DNA of 64,000 nt from an uncultured Bacteroidales bacterium (GCA_903916595.1 CAIWXI010000031.1:1-64000); one strand, 5' to 3'. Counted from the stretch's first letter, positions 32,591 to 42,858 are shown. Notes: generated from the letters alone by a model not told the origin. Program-made: numbers and translations.

Positions 32591-33993
32591 TTATCTGTTG
32601 TAAAGAACCTGGGTTTATATGTAATCATAAGGTAAGCATACTGTGAACCTCTTACCGAACTTTTCAAACCATTGTACAATTCCATTGTTGAAGTAGGGAA
32701 GAAGTAGCAGTAAGCTGCATTAAGTTCCACGTTGGGTAGCGGCTTGTAAAGGAACATCACGTCGACTTCCGATCCGAGGTTCTTGTTGACTTTAGTGCCA
32801 TCCGCCAGATACCCTTTGCCAAAACTGAAATACCTCCAGGTAGCTTCCAGGGAAGTGACTTTACTGAAATTCACGGTACCCCGGGCATAGATCTGGTTCA
32901 GACCGGGATAATTCGGTGAAGTGGTCAGCATGCTGTTGAACAGGTCCATATAACCATATAACTGGTGATTGGTTCCGTATAATACATTAAAACTGTTGAC
33001 TTTTTTTGCAACCTCGGCTTTATTCGCCGGATCGTTATTGGTCCCGCTCAGATGTTCATAACCAGCCATCAGCCTGAATGGTTTCACAATCTGGTAAGCA
33101 ACATTTCCGCCATAAAAATTAGCCGAAACCTGCCGCCCGTCCTGGATATGGCCGCCCTGATAATAAGCCCCGGCCCAAACACTCAGATTTTTCCAGGTAA
33201 ACCATACATTAGCTCCAACAGTAAACCTCGCGTAGATCTGGCTGGGATTCGTGATGGGAACAAGAGAGGTGGATGTTAGCGTGGTATGGCCCACAGTATC
33301 TTTTCCATTTACAACCCAGAGAGTCTGGGTCGATGTCTGCTTCTCGTACTGTGTCGGAAACTGGTAAGCATCGAGAACTCCCATCAGCGAGACCTTTAAC
33401 ATCTCTTTGAAAAACGTCTTCTGGTTCCATAAATACGACATGTATTTATAGTTCTTCATGTTATAGTTCGACAGGAAAGCTCCTGCAGGGTCTGTGTTGT
33501 TAATTGCAAAGCCGAAATCACCCTGATAGGCGGCTTTTTGAGAGGCCCATTGAAATCCAACCATGTCGTGGGCCGATCCCTGGGGCCTCCAGTTATTGTA
33601 ACCAATCAGCCGCTGATCATCATATGAAATAGCGATGCGGCCAACCCGGACCGAGAAATTGTCAAGAAAATTGTATTTAAACCAGGCTTCAAAAATATTT
33701 ACCGTGTTGTTTCTGATCGTGTCGCTGTTGAAAAAATTATTTTCCCCGAAAACAAAGGCATGCTGCAAAGAAAAACGGGTTGTGAATTTCTCGTTTTTAT
33801 AATCGAAAATGATGCGCTCCCGTCCAAGGATGTCTCCATATGCAGTCTGGGTTGAATCACGAAGTTTAGTATACCCGTCACGGTATTCGGCTCTTGGTCT
33901 GAACTCACCAGAAACAGTGAACTGGGCGAAGGAAGAGGTGCTTAATAACAGCAAAAAAACTGAGAGAAAAATTAGTTTGTAAATGTTCTGCAT
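32587..33993 (-). CDS. Outer-membrane porin-like protein (alginate-export type fold)
   Basis: A 468-residue protein with a signal peptide (LIFLSVFLLLLSTSSFAQ) and a beta-rich body of alternating aromatic strands (VSGEFRPRAEYRDGY, FSLQHAFVFGENNF, VRVGRIAISYDDQRLIG). The pattern fits the alginate export/porin families of Bacteroidota; no substrate can be read. It has its own promoter box and overlaps queA by 4 nt, an odd pairing with a tRNA-modification gene. Confidence 0.8.
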   Translation of the reverse strand: MQNIYKLIFLSVFLLLLSTSSFAQFTVSGEFRPRAEYRDGYTKLRDSTQTAYGDILGRERIIFDYKNEKFTTRFSLQHAFVFGENNFFNSDTIRNNTVNIFEAWFKYNFLDNFSVRVGRIAISYDDQRLIGYNNWRPQGSAHDMVGFQWASQKAAYQGDFGFAINNTDPAGAFLSNYNMKNYKYMSYLWNQKTFFKEMLKVSLMGVLDAYQFPTQYEKQTSTQTLWVVNGKDTVGHTTLTSTSLVPITNPSQIYARFTVGANVWFTWKNLSVWAGAYYQGGHIQDGRQVSANFYGGNVAYQIVKPFRLMAGYEHLSGTNNDPANKAEVAKKVNSFNVLYGTNHQLYGYMDLFNSMLTTSPNYPGLNQIYARGTVNFSKVTSLEATWRYFSFGKGYLADGTKVNKNLGSEVDVMFLYKPLPNVELNAAYCYFFPTSTMELYNGLKSSVRGSQYAYLMITYKPRFFTTDK

Positions 33994-34019
33994 ACTACCT
34001 TTGTTTATATGTGGAAGCG

Positions 34020-34027
34020 CAAAAGTA
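34020..34027 (-). promoter_or_regulatory. -7 promoter box (TACTTTTG)
   Basis: A TAnnTTTG match on the minus strand 27 nt upstream of the porin-like ATG. It lies in the only gene-free stretch longer than 300 nt (33994-34320), whose remainder is the array at 34081-34316. Confidence 0.6.
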
Positions 34028-34080
34028 GAAAAAAATAAGGTCGATATGCAGGATTATGCACAACGGTTGCAATTAAAAAA

Positions 34081-34316
34081 ATGTACATTTGTACATTGTA
34101 CATCGTACATCGTACATCGTACATCGTACATCGTACATCGTACATCGTACATCGTACATCGTACATCGTACATCGTACATCGTACATCGTACATCGTACA
34201 TCGTACATCGTACATCGTACATCGTACATCGTAATTCGTACATTGTACATCGTACATCGTACATCGTACATCGTACATCGTACATCGTACATCGTACATC
34301 GTACATCGTAATTCGT
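34081..34316. repeat. Heptanucleotide array (TACATCG)n, inverted relative to 27731-27890
   Basis: About 33 copies of TACATCG, the reverse complement of the TACGATG unit, in two runs broken by an AATTCGTACATTG variant near 34232. It ends 4 nt before the pssA ATG and so occupies the pssA leader or upstream region. No spacers, hence not CRISPR. Confidence 0.97.
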
Positions 34317-34320
34317 GCCA

Positions 34321-35058
34321 ATGAAGATCAAATATTACATTCCTAATTTTGTAACGCTGCTCAATCTGACCAGCGGTGTGCTTTCCATTACGTCCCTGAT
34401 GTCGGGGCAGGTGGTATGGGCTGCTGCTTTTATTTTTATAGCGGCCGTGTTTGATTATCTCGATGGTACCCTGGCAAGGCTTCTGGATGCACGTTCTGAA
34501 CTGGGGCGACAACTCGATTCCCTGGCCGACATGGTATCTTTCGGCGTGGCCCCGGGTATTATTGTTTATAATATGCTTTCGGCAAACTGTGGCGTAAGCT
34601 GTAACGCTCTTGAACGCATGCACATCACACCTTATTTCGCATTGCTTATACCGATATGCTCAGCAATAAGGCTGGGAAAATTCAACATCGACCTGCGTCA
34701 GGAAGAGAACTTTATCGGGTTGCCAACACCTGCCAATGCCATCTTTTTTGCATCTATCCCCCTTTTGCTCTTTCTTCAGCCACATTTGTATTCGTTAGTA
34801 CAACTCGATTTTTTCACCAATTTCTTTTCAAACTCACGGGTAATCGCTATTCTTACGGTATTTTTTTCGTACCTTCTGGTATCTGATTTCAAAATATTCT
34901 CTATAAAGTTTAAAACAACAAGCTGGGCAGATAACAAGATACGGTATATCTTTTTATTCTTGTCTCTTTTACTGCTGATGTTGTTTTCCCTGAATGCACT
35001 GCCGGTGATCATTCTTCTCTACCTCCTGCTTTCGATGGGGTATCAGAGGCAGATATAA
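34321..35058 (+). CDS. pssA: CDP-diacylglycerol-serine O-phosphatidyltransferase
   Basis: About 245 residues from the ATG at 34321 (an in-frame GTG two codons earlier is inside the array edge). The CDP-alcohol phosphatidyltransferase signature is complete: DYLDGTLAR, then GRQLDSLAD. Several membrane helices follow. It makes phosphatidylserine, the precursor of phosphatidylethanolamine, in the inner membrane. Its upstream region is an uninterrupted heptamer array, so its promoter must lie inside or beyond the array. Confidence 0.93.
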   Translation: MKIKYYIPNFVTLLNLTSGVLSITSLMSGQVVWAAAFIFIAAVFDYLDGTLARLLDARSELGRQLDSLADMVSFGVAPGIIVYNMLSANCGVSCNALERMHITPYFALLIPICSAIRLGKFNIDLRQEENFIGLPTPANAIFFASIPLLLFLQPHLYSLVQLDFFTNFFSNSRVIAILTVFFSYLLVSDFKIFSIKFKTTSWADNKIRYIFLFLSLLLLMLFSLNALPVIILLYLLLSMGYQRQI

Positions 35059-35117
35059 ATGGTGAAATGGTGAAATGGTGAAATGGTGAAATGCTCCCTG
35101 CTATCTGCCATCTGCTA
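35059..35117. repeat. Octamer array (GGTGAAAT)4 plus ATCTGCY words
   Basis: It starts directly after the pssA stop with about four GGTGAAAT copies, then CTATCTGCCATCTGCTATCT. The lptB stop codon (35117 to 35115) lies in the last word, so the array bridges two convergent stops. Confidence 0.88.
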
Positions 35118-35837
35118 TCTCAGCTCAAAATTCTCCCCTAAATAGACTTTGCGAACATGCGGGTCATCGGCCAGTTCCCTTGAAGTGCCGGCGCGAAGGA
35201 TTGAGCCTTCAAAAAGGAGATATGCACGGTCGGTGATGGTAAGCGTTTCATGTACATTATGATCGGTGATGAGTACCCCGATATTTTTCTCTTTCAGCCT
35301 GTAAACGATGTTCTGAATGTCTTCAACAGCAATTGGGTCGATACCGGCAAAGGGCTCGTCGAGCAGAATGAACTTGGGGTCAACGGCAAGGGAGCGGGCA
35401 ATTTCGCACCTACGCCGTTCTCCTCCCGACAGGGTTATTCCCTCGCTTTTGCGCACATGCTGCAAACCAAATTCATCGAGCAGGGTCTCCAGTCTCTCTT
35501 TCTGTTGGTCCTTGGTAAGTGGAGTGAATTCCAGAATAGCCCTGATATTGTCTTCGACACTTAATTTACGGAAAACAGAAGCTTCCTGAGGCAGGTAACT
35601 GATACCTCTCTGGGCCCGTTTGTACATTGGTTCATTGGTGATATTCTGATCATCGAGGAACACGTTTCCCGCGAAGGGCTTTATCAGTCCTACAATAATG
35701 TAAAAGGAGGTAGTTTTGCCTGCTCCGTTAGGACCCAGCAAACCAACGATCTCCCCTTGCTTTAGTTCCACGGAAACCTCATTAACTACTGTTCTTTTTC
35801 GGTATTTCTTCACTATTTTATCAGTACGTAGTATCAT
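35115..35837 (-). CDS. lptB: LPS export ABC transporter ATPase
   Basis: A 240-residue ATPase with Walker [10 protein letters not shown], signature [16 protein letters not shown], Walker [21 protein letters not shown] (the LptB-specific form), and H-loop ITDHNV. It powers lipopolysaccharide extraction from the inner membrane with LptF/G. It ends the group kdsD, DUF5686, lptB. The last codons and stop are in array sequence. Confidence 0.95.
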   Translation of the reverse strand: MILRTDKIVKKYRKRTVVNEVSVELKQGEIVGLLGPNGAGKTTSFYIIVGLIKPFAGNVFLDDQNITNEPMYKRAQRGISYLPQEASVFRKLSVEDNIRAILEFTPLTKDQQKERLETLLDEFGLQHVRKSEGITLSGGERRRCEIARSLAVDPKFILLDEPFAGIDPIAVEDIQNIVYRLKEKNIGVLITDHNVHETLTITDRAYLLFEGSILRAGTSRELADDPHVRKVYLGENFELR

Positions 35838-35875
35838 AGGGGGGATATTAACTTAGTCAAAAGTAAAAAAAAACA

Positions 35876-38377
35876 TCAGAACGTCACGTTCATTGAAACG
35901 AAAAGGCCAAAGTTATTTACGCCGGGATTTTGTTCGTCATTTAAATGACTCATTCTCCAAACCGCGTCAATCCTGAAGATCTTGAAAATATTTTCAATAC
36001 CGGCGCCGGCTTCCCAATAAGGCTGACTTCCCAGGGAGCGCATCTGGTCGGGAAGCAGTGAATAGGCATCATTCTTTTCCTGAAGTGTACCGTAAACACA
36101 GCGCAGATGCACTACTTCCCTCCATTTCAGTTTCCTGAGCAGGGGAATATGATTGAAGAGCAAGCCATCGAAATGATGAGTATAATAAACGCTCAGCCAC
36201 ATATCGCTTACAAACTCGTAATAGTTCATGAGGTTGGAAGCGTCTTCGTCGAATAGAAAAGTCTGGTTCCCATCGTGTATCCTGAGCAGGGGATAGGGCA
36301 GGGTTCCCCAGATCTTTCCGGCTTCAATCTTGTACTTTGAATAGCCGATAGTCGAAAAGTTAAACCATTGCTGGATATTTACCTGCAGCCGCTGGTATTC
36401 ATAATCGCTTTTAAAAACATCGGGGATGCCGTAAGCGAAACTGATAAGGAAAATAGGATAGCTTGAACTCAGTGTAAACCGGTAGAATTCGGCGTTAACA
36501 AATTTTTCGCGCCACGACAAGCGGGTGTCGAAGCGCACTTCGGAGGTATAGATTGAGTTCATGAACTTTGGTGTAGACGGCCCTTCGGGAAATATCACAA
36601 ATTCGGTCATACCAAGGGGGAACATCTCCCTGTGTGTCAGTGTGAGTGTATTGATAAGGCCATTGAACCATTCATGTTCATAGGCAATTTTGTACTCCTT
36701 TACCATGGTAAGTTTATTATTCGACCCCCGGTGGAACAACGATGACAGAATATTATCCGTTGCAAAGGCGTTGGGGCTCAGGCCGAGCTGTTCAACGTCC
36801 CATTTATAGGCCACAGCTAAGTCTCTGCGCGGATTTTTACCAAACATGTAAAGGATATCAGCTCCCCCTTTGAAGGTCATGTCGTAAGTCCCATAAGCCA
36901 TATAGCCTTCGAGCTGAATCTTTTTGCTGAAAATGTTGGAGGTCCTTCCTCCCAGCCTGAACCTTGCGCCTTCAACGCCGTTATAACTGAACACTTTGAA
37001 ATAAGGTCCAAGCTCAAACTTGCCCCAACACAAATAGCCTGTTGTAATACCATAAATCACATCCACATACGTCCTGAAAATGGGCATGTTCTTCACGGAA
37101 TCTACCATATTGTAAATCCCTTGTTCTTTTTTGCTCAGTTTTTCAGGTCGGTTGTTTGCCCACCAGGCCTCATCTTTACCGCCTGATTCATGTTCAATTA
37201 ATACATTGGTGGGTAAAGAAAAATATTTTCCCGATTCCGGCATGTCGAACTGAAAAGCGGAATACTGAACTGAGCGGAGAGCATAGAATCCAATGAGTTT
37301 ATGGGCATTTTCAATGACGTTAAAATCAACCGCGAAGTTATCTTTTGTAAGTAACCAGAACCGATTGTCGGTCCGCTCGTATTCCTGGGCAATAGTGAGG
37401 TCATTGATGAAATTCAGGTTAGCATCGCTGGCAATACGCATCTCGACTTTTTTTACTGCAAAAGTCGTATCAGTGATCCAGATATTCCCGGTAAAGGTAA
37501 GTTCCTGCAAACGCCTGGGTTTAAACATCAGGTGGTAGCACCAGTTGTTCCCGATATATGAAGAATCAACCAGAAAATATTTGTATGCATCCAGGCCGAA
37601 GTCGGCGATCGGACTAACAAAATTCTTTTCAAAAATCAGTACATAGTCTTTGTAAATGTCGACTTCCTGCGAAAGATTTCCGAGAAACTGCGAAACGCTG
37701 GCATTTTCGAGGCCGGAAATGCGGCTCGCGGTGATGATCTCTTTCTTTGACTTTGGTGATTTCCTGTAATATACATCAGACATGGTCTCAGTGATAAAAA
37801 CAGGAAGAAAGGATTTCCCGTTAATAGTCGATGTGTCGACATAGCTCCAGACGAACTCAAAGGGTTTTAAAATTTTCCGGGTTCTTAATTTTTGACTGAT
37901 ATTATTGGCATCTACTTCGATCTTGGTGTAAGCCTTATACTGGTATGTGCTGAACGATTGCAGCATATTGGATTTTTTATGCTCTATCACTTTGTTCAGA
38001 ATGATTTCCGCCGGATTTCCTTTATATCTGACAACCACCTCCTGAAGATTGTAATGCTGGGGCTCCAGCTCAAAGTCGAGGGTCTGGAACTGGTGGAGGT
38101 TTATTTTTTTTGTTACGCCTTGATAACCGAGGATGGAAACCTTAAGACTGTCGGCTTTAACTTTAAACTCCAGAGCGAAATTTCCGTTAAAATCGGTCAG
38201 AGTACCCAGGGTTGTGCCTTTCGGAACAATAGTTACAAAAGGAATGGCTTCCCCCGTAAGTGCATCCTTCACATGCCCCATAATCTTGGTAGTCTGCGCC
38301 ATTGTCGACAGCTGCAGAAGAAACAAAAACAAAAAGAAAAGGGGCACGAATTTTACAGCCCCCGAGTTATCTTTCAT
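35876..38377 (-). CDS. DUF5686 outer-membrane protein with carboxypeptidase-like domain
   Basis: About 833 residues from the ATG at 38377; an ATG at 38401 lies in array words and is judged spurious. Signal peptide (FVPLFFLFLFLLQLSTMAQ), then a carboxypeptidase-like regulatory domain (GHVKDALTGEAIPFVTIVP), then the long DUF5686 region predicted as an outer-membrane barrel, ending in an aromatic strand (FGLFVSMNVTF). Function unknown; position between kdsD and lptB suggests an envelope role. Confidence 0.88.
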   Translation of the reverse strand: MKDNSGAVKFVPLFFLFLFLLQLSTMAQTTKIMGHVKDALTGEAIPFVTIVPKGTTLGTLTDFNGNFALEFKVKADSLKVSILGYQGVTKKINLHQFQTLDFELEPQHYNLQEVVVRYKGNPAEIILNKVIEHKKSNMLQSFSTYQYKAYTKIEVDANNISQKLRTRKILKPFEFVWSYVDTSTINGKSFLPVFITETMSDVYYRKSPKSKKEIITASRISGLENASVSQFLGNLSQEVDIYKDYVLIFEKNFVSPIADFGLDAYKYFLVDSSYIGNNWCYHLMFKPRRLQELTFTGNIWITDTTFAVKKVEMRIASDANLNFINDLTIAQEYERTDNRFWLLTKDNFAVDFNVIENAHKLIGFYALRSVQYSAFQFDMPESGKYFSLPTNVLIEHESGGKDEAWWANNRPEKLSKKEQGIYNMVDSVKNMPIFRTYVDVIYGITTGYLCWGKFELGPYFKVFSYNGVEGARFRLGGRTSNIFSKKIQLEGYMAYGTYDMTFKGGADILYMFGKNPRRDLAVAYKWDVEQLGLSPNAFATDNILSSLFHRGSNNKLTMVKEYKIAYEHEWFNGLINTLTLTHREMFPLGMTEFVIFPEGPSTPKFMNSIYTSEVRFDTRLSWREKFVNAEFYRFTLSSSYPIFLISFAYGIPDVFKSDYEYQRLQVNIQQWFNFSTIGYSKYKIEAGKIWGTLPYPLLRIHDGNQTFLFDEDASNLMNYYEFVSDMWLSVYYTHHFDGLLFNHIPLLRKLKWREVVHLRCVYGTLQEKNDAYSLLPDQMRSLGSQPYWEAGAGIENIFKIFRIDAVWRMSHLNDEQNPGVNNFGLFVSMNVTF

Positions 38378-38437
38378 TGAATCCTTCAATCCTTCAATCA
38401 TTCAATCATTCAGACAATCAGACAATCAGTCAATCCA
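38378..38437. repeat. Octamer array of ATTGATTG/CAATCATT words
   Basis: Words such as CAATCATT and CAGACAAT repeat with an 8-nt period and fill the gap between the kdsD stop and the DUF5686 start. They also create a false upstream ATG for DUF5686. Confidence 0.8.
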
Positions 38438-39403
38438 TCAAATAATCCCTTCTCTCAGAATATCATGAAGATGTATGACTCCTTTATATTTTGATTTTTC
38501 AACAACAAGCAGCTGAGTAATATTATTCTTCCTCATTAAAGTGAGAGCATCGATTACCAGAGTGGAAGGTTCAATGGTCTTTGGCAGAGGCGACATCACA
38601 TCTTTTGCACAAAGGTTCCGCAGATCAAGCTCCTTTTCGAGCATACGCCTTAGGTCGCCGTCGGTAATGATACCCACCAGCTTGCCATTTTCCTGCACAG
38701 CGGTGGCTCCGAGTCTTTTCGATGATATTTCAAAGATTGCCTTTTTGATTTTATCTGTCACATCAACCACGGGTTTTTCGTTATGTACATAAAGATCAGA
38801 GACCGTAAGGTACATTTGTTTACCCAGGGCTCCGCCCGGATGAAATTTTGCGAAATCGCCGGCAGTGAATCCTCTTGCTTCCAGCAGGCAGACTGTCAGT
38901 GCATCACCCATGACAAGCTGGGCGGTGGTACTGGATGTAGGAGCAAGGTTGTTCGGGCAGGCTTCCTTGCTTACTGTGGTGTCGATCACGTAGTCTGACT
39001 GCAGAGCAAGATACGAATTGGTGTTTCCGACCAGCGCGATCAGCAGGCTCCCCAGTTGTTTAAGTAATGGGATCAGAACTTTGATTTCGGCAGTTTCTCC
39101 GCTTTTTGAAAGACAGATGATGATATCGTCTTTCTGAATGATGCCAAGATCACCATGAATAGCGTCGGCAGCGTGCATAAAAACAGAGGGAGTTCCCGTG
39201 GAGTTGAGAGAAGCTACTATTTTTTGCCCGATGATCGCACTTTTGCCGATGCCGGTTACAACAACCCTGCCTTTCGACTGAATAATATGCTCGACACATT
39301 GTAAAAAATCGGCGTTTATCGATTTAGACAGATTCTTAATTGCCTCTGCTTCGACCTCAATCGTGCGGATAGCAACCCTTCTCAATGCATCAGATGTTTT
39401 CAA
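38438..39403 (-). CDS. kdsD: Arabinose-5-phosphate isomerase (KdsD/KpsF/GutQ)
   Basis: A 321-residue protein: an N-terminal SIS domain (VVTGIGKSAIIGQKIVASLNS, CLSKSGETAEI, FHPGGALGKQ) and two C-terminal CBS domains (LVGIITDGDLRRML, VIHLHDILREG). It converts ribulose-5-phosphate to arabinose-5-phosphate for KDO synthesis. First gene of a probable LPS operon with DUF5686 and lptB. Confidence 0.95.
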   Translation of the reverse strand: MKTSDALRRVAIRTIEVEAEAIKNLSKSINADFLQCVEHIIQSKGRVVVTGIGKSAIIGQKIVASLNSTGTPSVFMHAADAIHGDLGIIQKDDIIICLSKSGETAEIKVLIPLLKQLGSLLIALVGNTNSYLALQSDYVIDTTVSKEACPNNLAPTSSTTAQLVMGDALTVCLLEARGFTAGDFAKFHPGGALGKQMYLTVSDLYVHNEKPVVDVTDKIKKAIFEISSKRLGATAVQENGKLVGIITDGDLRRMLEKELDLRNLCAKDVMSPLPKTIEPSTLVIDALTLMRKNNITQLLVVEKSKYKGVIHLHDILREGII

Positions 39404-39450
39404 CGCACAATTTTTTTTATTTTTTTTGGTTATCAGGATATGTTTATGGC

Positions 39451-39458
39451 TATATTTG
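39451..39458 (+). promoter_or_regulatory. -7 promoter box (TATATTTG)
   Basis: A TAnnTTTG match on the plus strand, 69 nt before the recQ ATG. Confidence 0.5.
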
Positions 39459-39499
39459 TATATACGAGTCTTTAAAGGTTGTAATCAAGGTTCGTCAAA

Positions 39500-39507
39500 C
39501 AAAAGTA
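39500..39507 (-). promoter_or_regulatory. -7 promoter box (TACTTTTG)
   Basis: A TAnnTTTG match on the minus strand, 97 nt before the kdsD ATG. The kdsD and recQ promoters therefore overlap in this divergent gap. Confidence 0.5.
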
Positions 39508-39526
39508 CGAAATTAATCAATGTGAA

Positions 39527-41728
39527 ATGGCAGTAAGCAAAGACGAATATAAGCTGCACGACGTATTAAAAAAGGTTTTTGGTTTTAATGGTTTCAAAGG
39601 AAGCCAGGAGGCTGTAATACGAAATGTTCTTGCTAAAAAGGATACATTTGTTATTATGCCCACCGGAGGCGGCAAATCATTGTGCTACCAAATGCCTGCA
39701 TTGGTGCTGGAAGGTACTGCGATCATTGTCTCTCCTCTGATCGCCCTGATGAAAAACCAGGTGGATTCCATGAGGAGCTTCGGCACCGAGGAAGAAGTAG
39801 CCCATTTTATGAACTCATCACTTACCAAACAGGAGATAGCACAGGTTAAAAACGATGTTACTTCTGGGAAGACCAAGCTATTATACGTTGCTCCCGAAAC
39901 CATTACCAAAGAAGAGAATATTGATTTTCTGAAAAACACGAAAATATCGTTCTATGCTATCGATGAGGCGCATTGTATTTCTGAATGGGGCCATGACTTC
40001 AGACCTGAATACAGACGATTGAGACCCATTATCAGTGCTATCGGGCAGGATGTCCCGGTGATCGCACTTACTGCAACGGCAACTCCAAAGGTACAGCAAG
40101 ACATACAGAAAAATCTAAACATGATGGATGCGGCAGTTTTCAAAGCATCTTTCAACAGGCCGAATCTTTACTATGAAGTCAGAGCCAAGACGAAAAATTC
40201 ATCCCATGATATAATTAAATATATCAAGGGCCATATGGGTAAATCGGGTATTGTATACTGTTTAAGCCGCAAAAAGGTTGATGAACTGGCCGAAACGTTA
40301 GTAGTAAACGGGATTAAAGCCCTGCCTTATCATGCAGGCCTTGATGCTTCTACCCGACGCGAGAACCAGGATAAATTTCTGATGGAAAAGGCCGATGTGA
40401 TTGTTGCAACGATTGCTTTTGGCATGGGTATCGATAAACCCGATGTGAGGTATGTCATTCACAATGATATGCCAAAAAGCCTCGAGGGATATTATCAGGA
40501 AACCGGTCGTTCGGGCCGCGATGACGGGGAAGGTAACTGTATTGCTTTTTATTCCTATGATGACATACAGAAACTCGAAAAGTTTCTGAAGGGCAAATCC
40601 GTGGCTGAGCAGGAGATAGCCAAGCAGTTGCTGCTCGAAACAGTTGCCTACAGCGAATCATCGGTATGCCGCCGTAAACAGTTACTGCATTATTTCGGCG
40701 AGATCTTCAAAGAGGAGAACTGCCAGAACTGTGACAACTGCATGCATCCGAGAAAGAAATTTGAAGGAAAGCAATATGTGCAGCTGGTACTTGAAACAGT
40801 TATGGCTGTAAAACAGCAATTCAAGAACAAGCATGTAATCAATATTATTGTAGGCAAGAATTCGTCGACGATAAAATCGTACAAACATAATAAACTGGCT
40901 GAATTCGGTAAGGGCGCTGCAAAGGAAGAGAAGTTCTGGAATGCCGTGATACGGCAGGCTCTGATTGAAAGATTGCTTACAAAAGACATAGAAAACTATG
41001 GCTTGTTGAAAATCAGTCCGGAGGGTCTGGAATTTCTGAAGAGTCCTTATTCCATGATGCTCATGGACGACCGGGATTATGACAATCTCGAGGATGAGGA
41101 CATGATGGAAGCCATGGGGTCAAAGAGCAGTACGACCGATAAAACCCTGTTTGCATTACTGAAAGACCTCAGGAAGGAAATAGCCCGAAAGGAGAAACTT
41201 CCTCCTTTTGTGATCTTTCAGGATCCTTCCCTCGAGGACATGGCCATACAGTATCCCATAACTTCCGACGAGCTCAAACAGATCACCGGCGTCGGCAGCG
41301 GAAAGGCGCAAAAGTACGGTAAACCTTTCCTTGAACTGATCAAGGAATATGTAGAAGAGAATGAGATCATCCGGCCGATGGATATGGTTGTAAAGTCGGT
41401 AGTTAACAAGTCCGGAATCAAGGTGTATATCATCCGCAGTATAGACCGTAAAATTGCTCTCGAAGATATAGCTCTCGCGAAAAACCTGAGTTTTGGTGAA
41501 CTGCTTACCGAAATTGAAAGTATCGTGGGCTCCGGCACAAAGATCGACATCGATTATTATATAGATGAAGTGGTAGACCCATACCACCAGGAAGAAATTT
41601 TCGAGTATTTTCGCAAAGCGGAATCGGATTCCATTAATGAAGCTCTGCTTGAACTCGGTGAAGATGAGTTCACGGAAGAAGAGATCCGGCTTATGCGTAT
41701 CAAATTCATGTCAGAACTGGGAAACTAA
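39527..41728 (+). CDS. recQ: ATP-dependent DNA helicase RecQ
   Basis: A 733-residue RecQ: Walker [21 protein letters not shown] box ([20 protein letters not shown]), motif VI ([15 protein letters not shown]), zinc-binding [10 protein letters not shown] with CQNCDNC, a winged helix, and an HRDC-like C-terminal domain. It unwinds DNA in recombination repair. The C-terminal part after the HRDC region is longer than in E. coli RecQ (609 residues), as is common in Bacteroidota. Confidence 0.96.
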   Translation: MAVSKDEYKLHDVLKKVFGFNGFKGSQEAVIRNVLAKKDTFVIMPTGGGKSLCYQMPALVLEGTAIIVSPLIALMKNQVDSMRSFGTEEEVAHFMNSSLTKQEIAQVKNDVTSGKTKLLYVAPETITKEENIDFLKNTKISFYAIDEAHCISEWGHDFRPEYRRLRPIISAIGQDVPVIALTATATPKVQQDIQKNLNMMDAAVFKASFNRPNLYYEVRAKTKNSSHDIIKYIKGHMGKSGIVYCLSRKKVDELAETLVVNGIKALPYHAGLDASTRRENQDKFLMEKADVIVATIAFGMGIDKPDVRYVIHNDMPKSLEGYYQETGRSGRDDGEGNCIAFYSYDDIQKLEKFLKGKSVAEQEIAKQLLLETVAYSESSVCRRKQLLHYFGEIFKEENCQNCDNCMHPRKKFEGKQYVQLVLETVMAVKQQFKNKHVINIIVGKNSSTIKSYKHNKLAEFGKGAAKEEKFWNAVIRQALIERLLTKDIENYGLLKISPEGLEFLKSPYSMMLMDDRDYDNLEDEDMMEAMGSKSSTTDKTLFALLKDLRKEIARKEKLPPFVIFQDPSLEDMAIQYPITSDELKQITGVGSGKAQKYGKPFLELIKEYVEENEIIRPMDMVVKSVVNKSGIKVYIIRSIDRKIALEDIALAKNLSFGELLTEIESIVGSGTKIDIDYYIDEVVDPYHQEEIFEYFRKAESDSINEALLELGEDEFTEEEIRLMRIKFMSELGN

Positions 41729-41740
41729 AAATCATACAAC

Positions 41741-42448
41741 ATGCAGGAAGAGATTGTAAACAAACCTGAAGAGATTCAGGAAAATTCAGCGTCAGGACTT
41801 CCGGAAGTTCCTGAGAATAAAACAGCCGCCGTGAAGCATCCCTTTTTTGTTTTCACCATCAACACGGTGCTCGGGCTGGTTTTGCTCGTGGGCCTGGTGA
41901 TTTTGTACATTCTTGTACTTTCAAAAAAAGAATCACAGATACAGTTGCCGATGGCTTTGCAAAACTCAAAAGGGAAAACACTTTCGGTTGTTTACCTGAA
42001 CCTCGATAGCCTGAATATGAACTATGAGCTTGTCAGGAGCATGAGAAAGGACCTTGAAGCCACGGTGAACAGGTTACAGGGAGAACTGAAAAAAGACGAA
42101 TCCGGTTTGCAGAAAGACGGTGCTGATTTTCAGCAAAAAGTTCAGGCCAATGCAATTTCCGAAGATAAAGCCAAACAGATCTACGAGATCCTTATGAAAA
42201 GGCAGCAGGATCTGCTTGAGAAAAAAGACAGGTATACTCAGATGATGGCTCAGCAGCAGCTTGCAATGAACCAGAGGCTGGGCGATACGCTGACGAATTT
42301 CCTGAAACGCTTCAACAGGTATTACCGGTTTGATTATATAATGGGCTTCAAGACCGATGGAGAGATCCTTGTTGCGAACGACAGCCTTGACATGACCCGT
42401 ACTATTGTAGACGCAATCAACAAGGAATATCTGGAAAGAAAGAAATAA
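41741..42448 (+). CDS. OmpH/Skp-like coiled-coil protein
   Basis: A 235-residue protein: a Pro/Glu-rich start, one membrane helix (FTINTVLGLVLLVGLVILYIL), then an OmpH-like body (VVYLNLDSLNMNYELVRSMRKD, helical Gln/Lys-rich coiled coil, NRYYRFDYIMGF). OmpH/Skp proteins chaperone outer-membrane proteins in the periplasm. It follows recQ by 12 nt and overlaps the DUF4296 gene by 1 nt. Confidence 0.87.
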   Translation: MQEEIVNKPEEIQENSASGLPEVPENKTAAVKHPFFVFTINTVLGLVLLVGLVILYILVLSKKESQIQLPMALQNSKGKTLSVVYLNLDSLNMNYELVRSMRKDLEATVNRLQGELKKDESGLQKDGADFQQKVQANAISEDKAKQIYEILMKRQQDLLEKKDRYTQMMAQQQLAMNQRLGDTLTNFLKRFNRYYRFDYIMGFKTDGEILVANDSLDMTRTIVDAINKEYLERKK

Positions 42449-42825
42449 TGAAGCGCTCTGCTGCTTTTATTGTTCCTGTTGTATTGTTTGCCATGCTCTC
42501 GTGCAGTTCTCCGGAACAGTCTGGAACAACGAGCAGTTTACCGTCTGACTCGGTCATCCCTGAAAAAAAAATGATTTCGTTGCTGGTTGATGTTCATTTG
42601 CTTGAGGGTGGGCTGACGCTGCAGAAAAACAAGGGCCAGCAGGACAGGAAATGGAGCCAGGAGGCTTATCGGAAACTATTCATCAAATACAATGTCAGGC
42701 AAGGGCAGTTCATCAGAAATATGGCATATTATCAGAAGGATCCGGAGAATTATACCAAAATTTATGATACCGTTCTGAAAAGGATCGATAAACTGAAGGC
42801 GTTGCCATCGGTGAAAAAAAAATGA
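42448..42825 (+). CDS. DUF4296 lipoprotein
   Basis: A 125-residue protein with a lipobox (VVLFAMLSCSS) and the DUF4296 pattern (MISLLVDVHLLEGGL, then FIKYNVRQGQFIRNMAYY). DUF4296 proteins are small Bacteroidota lipoproteins of unknown function. Its start overlaps the OmpH-like stop by 1 nt, indicating translational coupling. Confidence 0.88.
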   Translation: MKRSAAFIVPVVLFAMLSCSSPEQSGTTSSLPSDSVIPEKKMISLLVDVHLLEGGLTLQKNKGQQDRKWSQEAYRKLFIKYNVRQGQFIRNMAYYQKDPENYTKIYDTVLKRIDKLKALPSVKKK

Positions 42826-42858
42826 TCTCTGCCTGGCGTGCAGAATTCCGTACCAGAA

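Noticed and set aside
33996-34003. Plus-strand TACCTTTG as the pssA promoter
   Set aside because: It overlaps the start codon of the divergent porin gene, is over 300 nt from pssA, and has poor -33 spacing; kept only as a possibility in a finding.
27731-34316. CRISPR arrays
   Set aside because: Units are 7-8 nt without spacers, and no cas gene is present.
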